64,000 nucleotides of DNA from Nocardia abscessus NBRC 100374. Lineage in GTDB: Bacteria; Actinomycetota; Actinomycetes; Mycobacteriales; Mycobacteriaceae. The position numbers were made by a program, and so were the translations under genes. Of this stretch, positions 57,708 through 64,000 are shown piece after piece. The stretch is taken from the NCBI RefSeq assembly GCF_000308455.1, contig NZ_BAFP01000063.1, positions 42,874 through 106,873 of the forward strand, in the 5' to 3' direction. Numbering within the stretch: the first letter of the stretch is position 1; each line of letters starts with the position of its first letter. The notes below the pieces were generated by a model, which did not search any database, was not told where the DNA came from, and saw only the letters and a list, made by a program, of their open reading frames with translations.

Positions 57708-57722
57708 GGTACGTGAAGTACC
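57708..57722. promoter_or_regulatory. Candidate TetR operator
   Basis: GGTAC-GTGAA-GTACC, a perfect 5-bp dyad between the divergent TetR and TIM-barrel genes. A TATGTT -10-like element follows at 57724-57729. Confidence 0.55.
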
Positions 57723-57748
57723 TTATGTTGAATGAAAGGACGGCTGCC

Positions 57749-58771
57749 ATGCGCGCCAAAGGCATCAACTACGAGACGGGCTTCCTGCGCGACGGGCAAT
57801 CCGCCCGCGTAAATTTCGATCCACAGACCGTGGCCAGCGAGCTGCGTATCATCCGTGACGACCTGCACTGCAACGCGGTCCGGGTCATCGGGGGTGATCC
57901 CGAACGGCTGGAACTCGCCGCTACCCATGCCGCCGATCTGGGCCTCGAGGTATGGTTCTCGCCGTACCCTCTCGAATCGACCAACGACGAGATGCTGGCG
58001 CTGTTCGCGGACTGTGCCGAGCGCGCGGAGCGGATTCGGCGGCGGGGGGCCGAGGTCGTGTTCGTGACCGGCGCCGAACTGAGCTTGATGCACCACGGTT
58101 TTCTCCCCGGCGACACTCTCGACGAGCGCGTCCGGTTGCTCACCGCCCGGCCGGATGATCTGCGCGAGCGGGTCGGTGAAGCCAGCGCGCGGGTGAACGA
58201 TTTCCTCGGCAAGGCGGTGTCCGTCGTGCGCGAGCGTTTCGGCGGGCGCGTCACCTACGCTTCCATCCCGCTCGAGCGCGTCGACTGGACACCGTTCGAC
58301 ATCGTGTCGGTGGACCTGTACCGGACGGCCGAGGTCGCCGAGCGATTCGGTGACGGCGTTCGTACCCTTGTCGCGCAGGGAAAGCCGCTCGCGATCACCG
58401 AGTTCGGCGCGGCGACCTTCGAAGGCGCCGGCGACGTGGGCGCCCAAGGCCTCGATATCGTCGAATACGACACCCACGGACCGATCCGGTTGGACGGCGA
58501 GTACGTCCGCGACGAGGCCGGGCAGGCGGCCTATCTGCGGGAACTACTGGACGTCTTCGACGCCGAGAGCGTCGACAGCGCGTTCGTGTTCATCCTCGCG
58601 CTCTACGACCACGTGCACCGCCCCGGTGGTGACCCACGCGACGACCTGGACCTGGCGAGCTACGGCATAGTCAAAGTCCTCGAAGGCCGCCGCGGCCACA
58701 CCTACCCCGACCTTCCGTGGGAGCCCAAGGCCGCCTTCGGCGCGCTCGCCGACTACTACCGAAGTCACTGA
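57749..58771 (+). CDS. TIM-barrel glycosidase-like protein
   Basis: A 340-residue protein with the layout of a (beta/alpha)8 glycoside hydrolase-like barrel: NAVRVIGGDPERLELAA, GLEVWFSPYPLES, VVFVTGAELSL and PLAITEFGAATFEGA. Glutamates in TGAEL and ITEFG sit where clan GH-A catalytic residues would be. I recall relatives labelled abortive infection protein, with no sequence basis visible here. ATG at 57749 has AAAGGA nine bases upstream; a GTG at 57713 falls inside the TetR operator. Confidence 0.75.
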   Translation: MRAKGINYETGFLRDGQSARVNFDPQTVASELRIIRDDLHCNAVRVIGGDPERLELAATHAADLGLEVWFSPYPLESTNDEMLALFADCAERAERIRRRGAEVVFVTGAELSLMHHGFLPGDTLDERVRLLTARPDDLRERVGEASARVNDFLGKAVSVVRERFGGRVTYASIPLERVDWTPFDIVSVDLYRTAEVAERFGDGVRTLVAQGKPLAITEFGAATFEGAGDVGAQGLDIVEYDTHGPIRLDGEYVRDEAGQAAYLRELLDVFDAESVDSAFVFILALYDHVHRPGGDPRDDLDLASYGIVKVLEGRRGHTYPDLPWEPKAAFGALADYYRSH

Positions 58772-58816
58772 GGCGCAAGAGTCTCCGAGCCGGGGGGCGG
58801 TCGTAGTGGCGGCCGG

Positions 58817-59137
58817 TCAGCCGGGGTGCCCGCGGTGGTGGCGGACGGCCAGGCGGACGAGGTCGGCGATGCCGGGGTCGGCGATCGTGTAGACATGGCG
58901 CCTGCCGACTTTGTGGACGCGGACCAGCCCGGCGAGTTTGAGTTTGGCCAGGTGCTGGCTGACGGCGGGCACGGAGTGGCCGACGGCGGCGGCGAGGGTG
59001 CCGACGTCGCGGTCGCCCTGAGCCAGCAGCCACAGTATCTGCAGGCGGGCGGTGGCCGCGAGCATGCCGAAAACCGCTGCGGTGTCCTGTAATCGGTCCT
59101 CCGGGATGGGGCCCGGCGGCTCGCCGTGCTCGGTCAC
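58817..59137 (-). CDS. ArsR-family transcriptional regulator
   Basis: A 106-residue ArsR/SmtB-type regulator with ATARLQILWLLAQGDRDVGTLAAAV and VPAVSQHLAKLKLAGLV. Metal-site ELCVCDL is absent; a His-rich end (VRHHRGHPG) might bind metal, as in NmtR/KmtR-like sensors, but this is a guess. GTG at 59137 with GGAGGC upstream. Convergent with the TIM-barrel gene. Confidence 0.9.
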   Translation of the reverse strand: MTEHGEPPGPIPEDRLQDTAAVFGMLAATARLQILWLLAQGDRDVGTLAAAVGHSVPAVSQHLAKLKLAGLVRVHKVGRRHVYTIADPGIADLVRLAVRHHRGHPG

Positions 59138-59888
59138 GTCCGCCTCCAAAGCTGTCGGTAGGGTGGCACGACCGTGTCCGGTTGTGCAACCGTCCGGCCG
59201 CCGGTGACCGGCACCGGCGCCGCGCACCGCGAAAACCTCTGTCGTGCCCGGTCATCCGGGTCGGCCCGCGCCGTTGGGTTTCCACCGGGTGGCGCGTGGT
59301 CGAATACTTGCGCAACTGATTGACGTACCCCGATCGGCGGGTTTCTAATGATGGATGGCGCAATTCGCGCGCCGGTCGACCCACGAAGCGAGGTGAGCGG
59401 CAGATGCCGGATGACAGTATCGACGTCTACAGCCGGGCCTCTCTCGCGAAACGGGTTGCGCCGGCGCGTCGTTGATCTGTGTGCGTGATCGGCGGCCGGG
59501 CAACGGCGCCGCGATCGGCCGACGCGGCACGAATCCACCTTCGTCATTTCTTCGACGCGTAAGGACAGCGCCTCCCGGTTCGACCGGTGCGTGGTCCTTT
59601 GTCCGCAGGCGACCCAGACATGGTGTCGTCGCGGCTCGACGCTGCCCGCACCCGTGCGCCCGTCTCCGGAGGGGTGCCCCAGCCCGCACGATAGTAAGTA
59701 TTGGAGCCCCCGCTATGGCCATATTGCCCGAAAAAGCCGAAACATCGCCTCGCCCACCGAGTCCGGAAGGCCGGGCGATCCTGTTCGCCCGTGGTCCTCA
59801 CCGTTTACTCGATGCGGCCACGCGCTGTGGCAGTCTTCCGCAGCAGGCAGGTTCGCCCGCGCGCACTCTCTCCGGGCGGCAGTAGCCG
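59138..59888. other. 750-base region without a recognised gene
   Basis: Between ArsR and the CorA-like gene. A promoter-like pair TTGACG (59320-59325) and TCTAAT (59344-59349), 18 bases apart, lies ahead of the 23-codon frame at 59404. The second half, 59480-59888, has scattered open frames but no ribosome-binding site or motif. I looked for an M-box magnesium riboswitch and did not find its conserved segments. Confidence 0.5.
59404..59475 (+). CDS. Possible 23-residue leader peptide
   Basis: ATG at 59404 follows GAGGTGAGC and starts MPDDSIDVYSRASLAK, ending at TGA 59473-59475. A promoter-like pair lies about 55 bases upstream. Whether it is translated, or regulates the CorA-like gene 400 bases downstream, is unknown. 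Confidence 0.25.
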   Translation: MPDDSIDVYSRASLAKRVAPARR

Positions 59889-60818
59889 ATGACGACCTTT
59901 CTCAACGCCGTGACCGCCGACCACTTCGACACCGAAGTGCTCCAGCAGCATTGGATTCCCCTCGCCGCCGACGACGCCGACACCGCGGCCGTGCTACGGG
60001 AACGGCTCGGCATCGACTTCACCGCCGTACGCAACCAGGTCTGGGAGACCGACAACTTCCTCTACATTCCGGTGGTCGCCACCTACCAGCGCGGCGAAAC
60101 CATCGAACGCGCGACGATCGTCTTCGCGTTGGGCGGTGAGTTCCTGGTGACGCTGCAGCCGTCCGAGCATTTCGTCCCGTTCGACAAAGCGGTGGCGAAG
60201 ATGCGGCGCAACACGGCGCTCGCCGGCTCCGCGCACGGTGTGATGTATGCGCTGCTGTGGGCGCTGAACGAGACATCGGAGCGGGTGCTCCACCACGCCG
60301 CTGACACGCTGGAGGAGATGCGCGACGAGATCGCGAGCGCTGTCGACGGCCACGACCGGGCGACCACGTCCGCCGACGTGCGCGCGACGATGGCGCGGAT
60401 GGACGCGACCGAACGGATCGTCTCGCGCGTCCGGGAGACCCAGCTGCAACTGGCCCGCGCCGCGCGCCACCTGATGGCCGACACGCCGCCCGGCCACGAG
60501 CTCGACGGTGTGACCGGCATCCTCCTCGCCGACATCGACGGGGTGCGACAGCACGCCGGGGTCGAGCACGACAAGGTCCGCTACCTGCAGCAATCGGCCA
60601 TCGGCCGGCCGGAGGTGAAACGGAACCAGGTCATCGATACGTTCACCATACTGACCGCGGTCCTGCTGCCGCCCACGCTGATCGCCACCTGCTTCGGCGT
60701 GAACTTCACCTGGATGCCCGAGTCACCCTGGCAGTATCGGCTCGTGGCCATCGTCCTGATGGCGCTGGTCGCGGTGCTTCCGTTGGTCTATCTCGGGAAG
60801 AAGGGCCGACTGCGCTGA
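59889..60818 (+). CDS. CorA-like divalent cation transporter with variant GMN motif
   Basis: A 309-residue CorA-family membrane protein. A cytoplasmic funnel domain (1-240) precedes two C-terminal helices (about 247-268 and 282-301). The signature before the periplasmic loop is FGVNFTWMP, so the GMN motif reads GVN. In CorA, GMN is needed for magnesium selectivity, so ion specificity may differ. A GGCAG-type site precedes the ATG weakly. Pathway partners unknown. Confidence 0.9.
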   Translation: MTTFLNAVTADHFDTEVLQQHWIPLAADDADTAAVLRERLGIDFTAVRNQVWETDNFLYIPVVATYQRGETIERATIVFALGGEFLVTLQPSEHFVPFDKAVAKMRRNTALAGSAHGVMYALLWALNETSERVLHHAADTLEEMRDEIASAVDGHDRATTSADVRATMARMDATERIVSRVRETQLQLARAARHLMADTPPGHELDGVTGILLADIDGVRQHAGVEHDKVRYLQQSAIGRPEVKRNQVIDTFTILTAVLLPPTLIATCFGVNFTWMPESPWQYRLVAIVLMALVAVLPLVYLGKKGRLR

Positions 60819-60954
60819 GTCCCGGCCGCGGCTTCCGCCGATCATTACCTCGCGCGTAATCGACCTGGGGCCCGCGGCGCGGCAAGGTTGGAGACAGCCG
60901 ATCGGAAGATCCGGATCGGATGACGAAAACCGTTACAGCACAGGAGGCTTCAGC

Positions 60955-61323
60955 ATGTCGCGTTACGAGGAAGCGGTCGATCGGTACTTCGCCGCGTGGA
61001 ACGCCACCGACGAGGACGCCAGGACCGCCGCGGTCGTGGCCGCGTGGGCCGAGGACGGCGGGTACACCGATCCGCTCGCGGCGGTCAGCGGGCACGCCGA
61101 GCTGGCCGCGGCCATCGGCGGCGTGCAGGCGCAGTTCCCCGGCTTCGAGTTCCGTCGGCTCGGCGAGATCGATGGCCACCACGACATCGCCCGCTTCTCC
61201 TGGGAACTGGTCTCGCGGGCCGACGGCAGCGCCCCGGTCGCGGGCTCGGACGTGATCACCCTCGGGGCCGACGACCGGATCACGAATGTGCACGGCTTTC
61301 TCGACCGGGTGCCCTCCGCCTGA
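60955..61323 (+). CDS. SnoaL/NTF2-like family protein
   Basis: A 122-residue NTF2-fold protein with YFAAWNATDEDAR, WAEDGGYTDPLAAVSGHAELA and a final DRITNVHGFLDRVP, which fit the nuclear-transport-factor-2/SnoaL group. Proteins of this sort include polyketide cyclases and small ligand-binding proteins. AGGAGG seven bases before the ATG. Confidence 0.9.
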   Translation: MSRYEEAVDRYFAAWNATDEDARTAAVVAAWAEDGGYTDPLAAVSGHAELAAAIGGVQAQFPGFEFRRLGEIDGHHDIARFSWELVSRADGSAPVAGSDVITLGADDRITNVHGFLDRVPSA

Positions 61324-61360
61324 CGGCCGCTGACGCCACTGTCCCGGTGGGCTGTGGTTC

Positions 61361-61417
61361 GGCCTCTTTCGCTGCGGGAATCGGTGCCGCTGACCACGGC
61401 ACCGAGACCGAGAGGCC
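61361..61417. terminator. Two-part hairpin after the SnoaL gene
   Basis: TCGGTGCCG (61381-61389) pairs with CGGCACCGA (61397-61405), inside an outer stem GGCCTCT (61361-61367) with AGAGGCC (61411-61417). It lies 40 bases after the SnoaL stop. The remaining bases up to 61646 hold no gene. Confidence 0.65.
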
Positions 61418-61646
61418 GGAAGCCGGTTTTCCTGGTCGCCGCCGAACTTCGGTGAGGCCGAGTCCGGCATGGCGAAACCGGGGCGGTCCGCTGCCTCGCC
61501 CACGCTCCACGGCCAGGTCCGCGGCCCGGTGACACGCCCGGCGCGCCGCAGTCCGGTTGCGCCTGTGGCGAACACGGTGCGTCGTTCCCGCCCCGGGGGC
61601 ATCCTGGACGAGTAGTGCAATTCCGGCAAACAGGGTGGTGGTCGGC

Positions 61647-62564
61647 GTGGACGACGCCGCGATGGATGCCTACTCGCGCACGGTGATCGCGGTGGCGGCG
61701 TCGGTGACGCCGCACGTGGCCAGTGTGCGGACCAGGCGGGGGAGCGGATCGGCGGTGGTTTTCACCGATGACGGGTTTCTGCTCACCAACGCGCACGTCA
61801 TCGGCGCGACGAGCGAGGGCGAGGTGGTCTTCGCCGACGGGGTGGAAGCACGGTTCGGCGTCGTCGGGGTGGATCCGCTGTCGGATCTGGCGGTACTGCG
61901 CGCGCACGGCGGCGCGCCGGACGCGGTGACCCTCGGCGACGCCGACCAGTTGGTGGTCGGCCAGCTCGTGGTCGCGGTGGGCAGCCCGCTCGGCCTGGCG
62001 GGTTCGGTGACCGCGGGCGTGGTGAGCGCGCTCGGGCGCGCGGTGCCGGTCGCCTCGCGCCGCGCCGGACGGGTGATCGAAGACGTGATCCAGACCGACG
62101 CCGCGCTGAACCCCGGTAATTCCGGCGGCGCGCTGGCGGATTCGGCCGGCCGGGTGGTCGGCATCAACACCGCCGTCGCCGGAATCGGGCTCGGCCTGGC
62201 CATTCCGATCAACGTGACGACGCGCCGGATCATCGGCACGCTGCATGCCGAGGGGCGCGTGCGGCGTGCCTATCTCGGCCTGGTCGGGGTGCCCGCGCCA
62301 CTGCCCGACCCGGTCGCCGAGCGCACCGGGCAGGCCGCCGGGGTGCGCATCGTGGAGGTGGTCCGCGGCGGCCCCGCCGACCGGGCGGGGCTGCGCCGCG
62401 GTGATCTGGTGTTGAGCGTCGCGCGGTCGGAAGTGCGTGACGCGCAGGGCATCCAGCGGCAGCTGTTCGCCGAGGCGATCGGCGTGCAACTGCCGGTGAC
62501 CGTGCTGCGCAACGGTGCCATGGTGGACGTGATCGCGGTTCCGGTGGAATTGGCCGCGGACTGA
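61647..62564 (+). CDS. S1C (HtrA/DegP-like) serine protease with PDZ domain
   Basis: A 305-residue trypsin-like protease. The catalytic triad is His50 (TNAHVIG), Asp80 (SDLAVL) and Ser159 (NPGNSGGAL), followed by a PDZ domain (about 205-295). There is no signal peptide or membrane helix, unlike most HtrA proteins, so it may act in the cytoplasm. GTG at 61647 has AGGGTGGTGG upstream; ATG at 61662 is an alternative. Confidence 0.9.
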   Translation: MDDAAMDAYSRTVIAVAASVTPHVASVRTRRGSGSAVVFTDDGFLLTNAHVIGATSEGEVVFADGVEARFGVVGVDPLSDLAVLRAHGGAPDAVTLGDADQLVVGQLVVAVGSPLGLAGSVTAGVVSALGRAVPVASRRAGRVIEDVIQTDAALNPGNSGGALADSAGRVVGINTAVAGIGLGLAIPINVTTRRIIGTLHAEGRVRRAYLGLVGVPAPLPDPVAERTGQAAGVRIVEVVRGGPADRAGLRRGDLVLSVARSEVRDAQGIQRQLFAEAIGVQLPVTVLRNGAMVDVIAVPVELAAD

Positions 62565-62571
62565 ACGCGAC

Positions 62572-63258
62572 CTAATCGGCGGCAGCGACCGGCTCGGCGG
62601 TAGCCACCGGAGTGGTCGGCGCCGTCTTCCACCGGGCGTCGACGACCAGGCCGGCCAAGCCGATCGCGAGACAGACGCCGGACAGCGCCAGCATCGCGGG
62701 GTGGGTCGTGCCGGTGAGCGCGTCGCCGAGGATGACGGTGCCGATCGTGCCGGGCAGCACACCGAGCACCGTGGCGATCAGATACGGCCAGAACCGGATC
62801 GAGGACAGTCCGCAGCAATAGTTGATTATCGAGAACGGCACCGCCGCGATGAGCCGCAGCGAGCCGACCGCCAGCCAGCCACGGCGCGCGAGACGCTCAT
62901 CGATCGCCCGCACCGCCGGGTGGGTCAGCCGGGCGGCGACCTGGTCGCGATCGAGCGCGCGGACGAGCGCGATCGCCAGCGCCGCGCTGACCGTCGTGGC
63001 GCCGACCGCCAGCGTGATGCCCAGCAGCGGTCCGAACAGCAGTCCGGCGCTCACGGTGAATACGGTGCGCGGGATCGGTGCCACCGTCACCAGGGCGTGG
63101 ACCAGGAAGAACAGCAGGGGAAAGATCGGGCCGACCGATGTCGCCCACTCCTGCACCTGGCGCGGCGACGGCAGCGGGACGAGCAGCGCCGTGCCGAACA
63201 ACGCAACCGCGCCGACGATCAGGGCGACGATACGCGGGTCACGGAGCAGCCTGGTCAC
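62572..63258 (-). CDS. TVP38/TMEM64 (DedA-like) membrane protein
   Basis: A 228-residue membrane protein with about six hydrophobic segments. The family core is seen as TVFTVSAGLLFGPLLGITLAV and LRLIAAVPFSIINYCCGLSSI with GVLPGTIGTVILGDAL. Such proteins are proposed lipid scramblases or transporters. The GTG start has no clear ribosome-binding site. Convergent with the S1C protease, with only seven bases between stops, and divergent from mutA. Confidence 0.92.
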   Translation of the reverse strand: MTRLLRDPRIVALIVGAVALFGTALLVPLPSPRQVQEWATSVGPIFPLLFFLVHALVTVAPIPRTVFTVSAGLLFGPLLGITLAVGATTVSAALAIALVRALDRDQVAARLTHPAVRAIDERLARRGWLAVGSLRLIAAVPFSIINYCCGLSSIRFWPYLIATVLGVLPGTIGTVILGDALTGTTHPAMLALSGVCLAIGLAGLVVDARWKTAPTTPVATAEPVAAAD

Positions 63259-63439
63259 CGGCGACAGGTTACCGGTTGGTAGTGGCGGGCAGGGTCAACC
63301 GGCCGGGAATCCGCCCGCTAGCATCAGTGGAAGCGGGACGAATGCTCGTTAACCGAAGTAGTCGCTGAGCTGGGCGAATGTGAGGGAATCGGGCGCACAC
63401 TGCCGGTGCGTCCGCGTTGAGGAAGAGGAACAGCAAGCT

Positions 63440-64000
63440 ATGCCGATTGCTTCAGATCCCGGGGCGGATCCGGTGCCCGACTACGCTCAATGGCGCAAGG
63501 GCGTTGCCGGGGTGCTGGCGAAGGCTCGCCGCGTCGATGTCACCGACCTTCCCGAGGAGCCCGAACGGCTGCTCGACGAAACCACCTACGACGGCCTGAC
63601 CGTCGCCCCGCTCTATACCCGGCGCGACGAGTTGCCGGAGCAGCCGCTGCCGGGAACCTTTCCCTTCGTTCGCGGCCGGGACGCCACCCGGGACGTGCAC
63701 CAGGGCTGGTTCGTCAGCGCGCAGGTCGCGCAGCACGACGCCGCCGCGGCCAATCGGGAGATCCTCGCGGGGCTGGAGAACGGGATCAGCGCGATCTGGC
63801 TCGGCGTGGGCGAGCGCGGCGTGCCGGTGGCGGATCTGCCGAGCGCGCTCAACGGCCTGCTGTTCGAATTGGCCCCGCTCACGCTGGACGCGGGCGGCGA
63901 CGTCGCCGATGCCGCGGCACAGGTGTTCGCCGTGCTCGACGGCTACGCCGCGCCGGACCGCGAGGATATTCGGATCAGCCTCAGCGCCGCGCCGCTGACC
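63440..64000 (+). CDS. mutA: Methylmalonyl-CoA mutase small subunit, 5' part
   Basis: The frame runs from ATG 63440 beyond the window edge, giving 187 residues so far. It resembles the beta (small) subunit of adenosylcobalamin-dependent methylmalonyl-CoA mutase, with WRKGVAGVLAKARR, TYDGLTVAPLYTRRDELP, FPFVRGRDATRDVHQGWFV and LAPLTLDAGGD. The small subunit does not bind cobalamin catalytically. GAGGAA precedes the ATG. mutB is expected just beyond the window. Confidence 0.92.
   Translation, partial: MPIASDPGADPVPDYAQWRKGVAGVLAKARRVDVTDLPEEPERLLDETTYDGLTVAPLYTRRDELPEQPLPGTFPFVRGRDATRDVHQGWFVSAQVAQHDAAAANREILAGLENGISAIWLGVGERGVPVADLPSALNGLLFELAPLTLDAGGDVADAAAQVFAVLDGYAAPDREDIRISLSAAPLT

Overview
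The window is high-G+C actinobacterial DNA, almost certainly from a mycolic-acid-containing genus and most likely Nocardia. Pointers are WhiB, GarA, FtsR, an LppP/LprE-type lipoprotein, a PapA-like acyltransferase, DtxR/IdeR-type iron boxes and a gene order that follows the Mycobacterium tuberculosis block Rv1826-Rv1850. The backbone reads gcvH, garA, ftsR, bifunctional nuclease, second MerR regulator, gcvP, VWA protein, glcB, a pair of CNNM proteins, guaB1, an M56 peptidase with BlaI, a PaaI-type thioesterase and ureABC. Accessory blocks interrupt it. No tRNA, rRNA, insertion sequence, prophage or CRISPR array was recognised.

Region by region. 1-8.1 kb: glycine cleavage (gcvH, gcvP), with a tandem glycine riboswitch before gcvP, and metabolic or division regulators. 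8.2-13.7 kb: a VWA protein, WhiB, HNH nuclease, DM13 protein, and an acyl-CoA dehydrogenase divergent from an HxlR regulator. 13.8-17.5 kb: a translationally coupled minus-strand operon SDR, alcohol dehydrogenase, TetR, acyl-CoA dehydrogenase, with a recognisable promoter and operator. 17.7-20.2 kb: malate synthase G, then a 33-codon ORF that looks like its own transcription unit. 20.5-27.2 kb: membrane protein, Rpn-like nuclease, decayed thioesterase and SDR sequence, quinone reductase, a secreted LVIVD/DUF305 pair. 27.3-33.9 kb: CNNM pair, GMP reductase GuaB1, DMT exporter, DEAD-box helicase.

34-39.5 kb: M56 peptidase and BlaI with an operator, a siderophore ABC importer, a divergent FhuF-like protein and, directly behind it, a candidate IdeR-controlled small RNA. 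That RNA sits near the position of the mycobacterial iron sRNA MrsI (ncRv11846). 39.8-44.4 kb: periplasmic carbonic anhydrase, thioesterase, urease structural genes without accessory genes, a small secreted protein. 44.5-49.2 kb: YaeQ, a DUF2268 peptidase, a SUKH-like protein, a PAP2-diacylglycerol kinase fusion, a lipoprotein. 49.2-55 kb: a TetR-controlled SRPBCC-ArsR-SRPBCC operon with twin operators, a UvrA-like ABC protein, VOC and AraC proteins. 55-64 kb: a fragment of an MmyB-type regulator, the PapA-like enzyme, TetR divergent from a TIM-barrel protein, ArsR, a CorA-like transporter, a SnoaL protein, an HtrA-like protease, a TVP38 membrane protein and the start of mutA.

Iron control links the FhuF-like gene, the importer and the sRNA promoter. 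GarA, the glycine cleavage genes and malate synthase connect one-carbon, TCA and glyoxylate flux. All calls come from reading the sequence. No database search was run.
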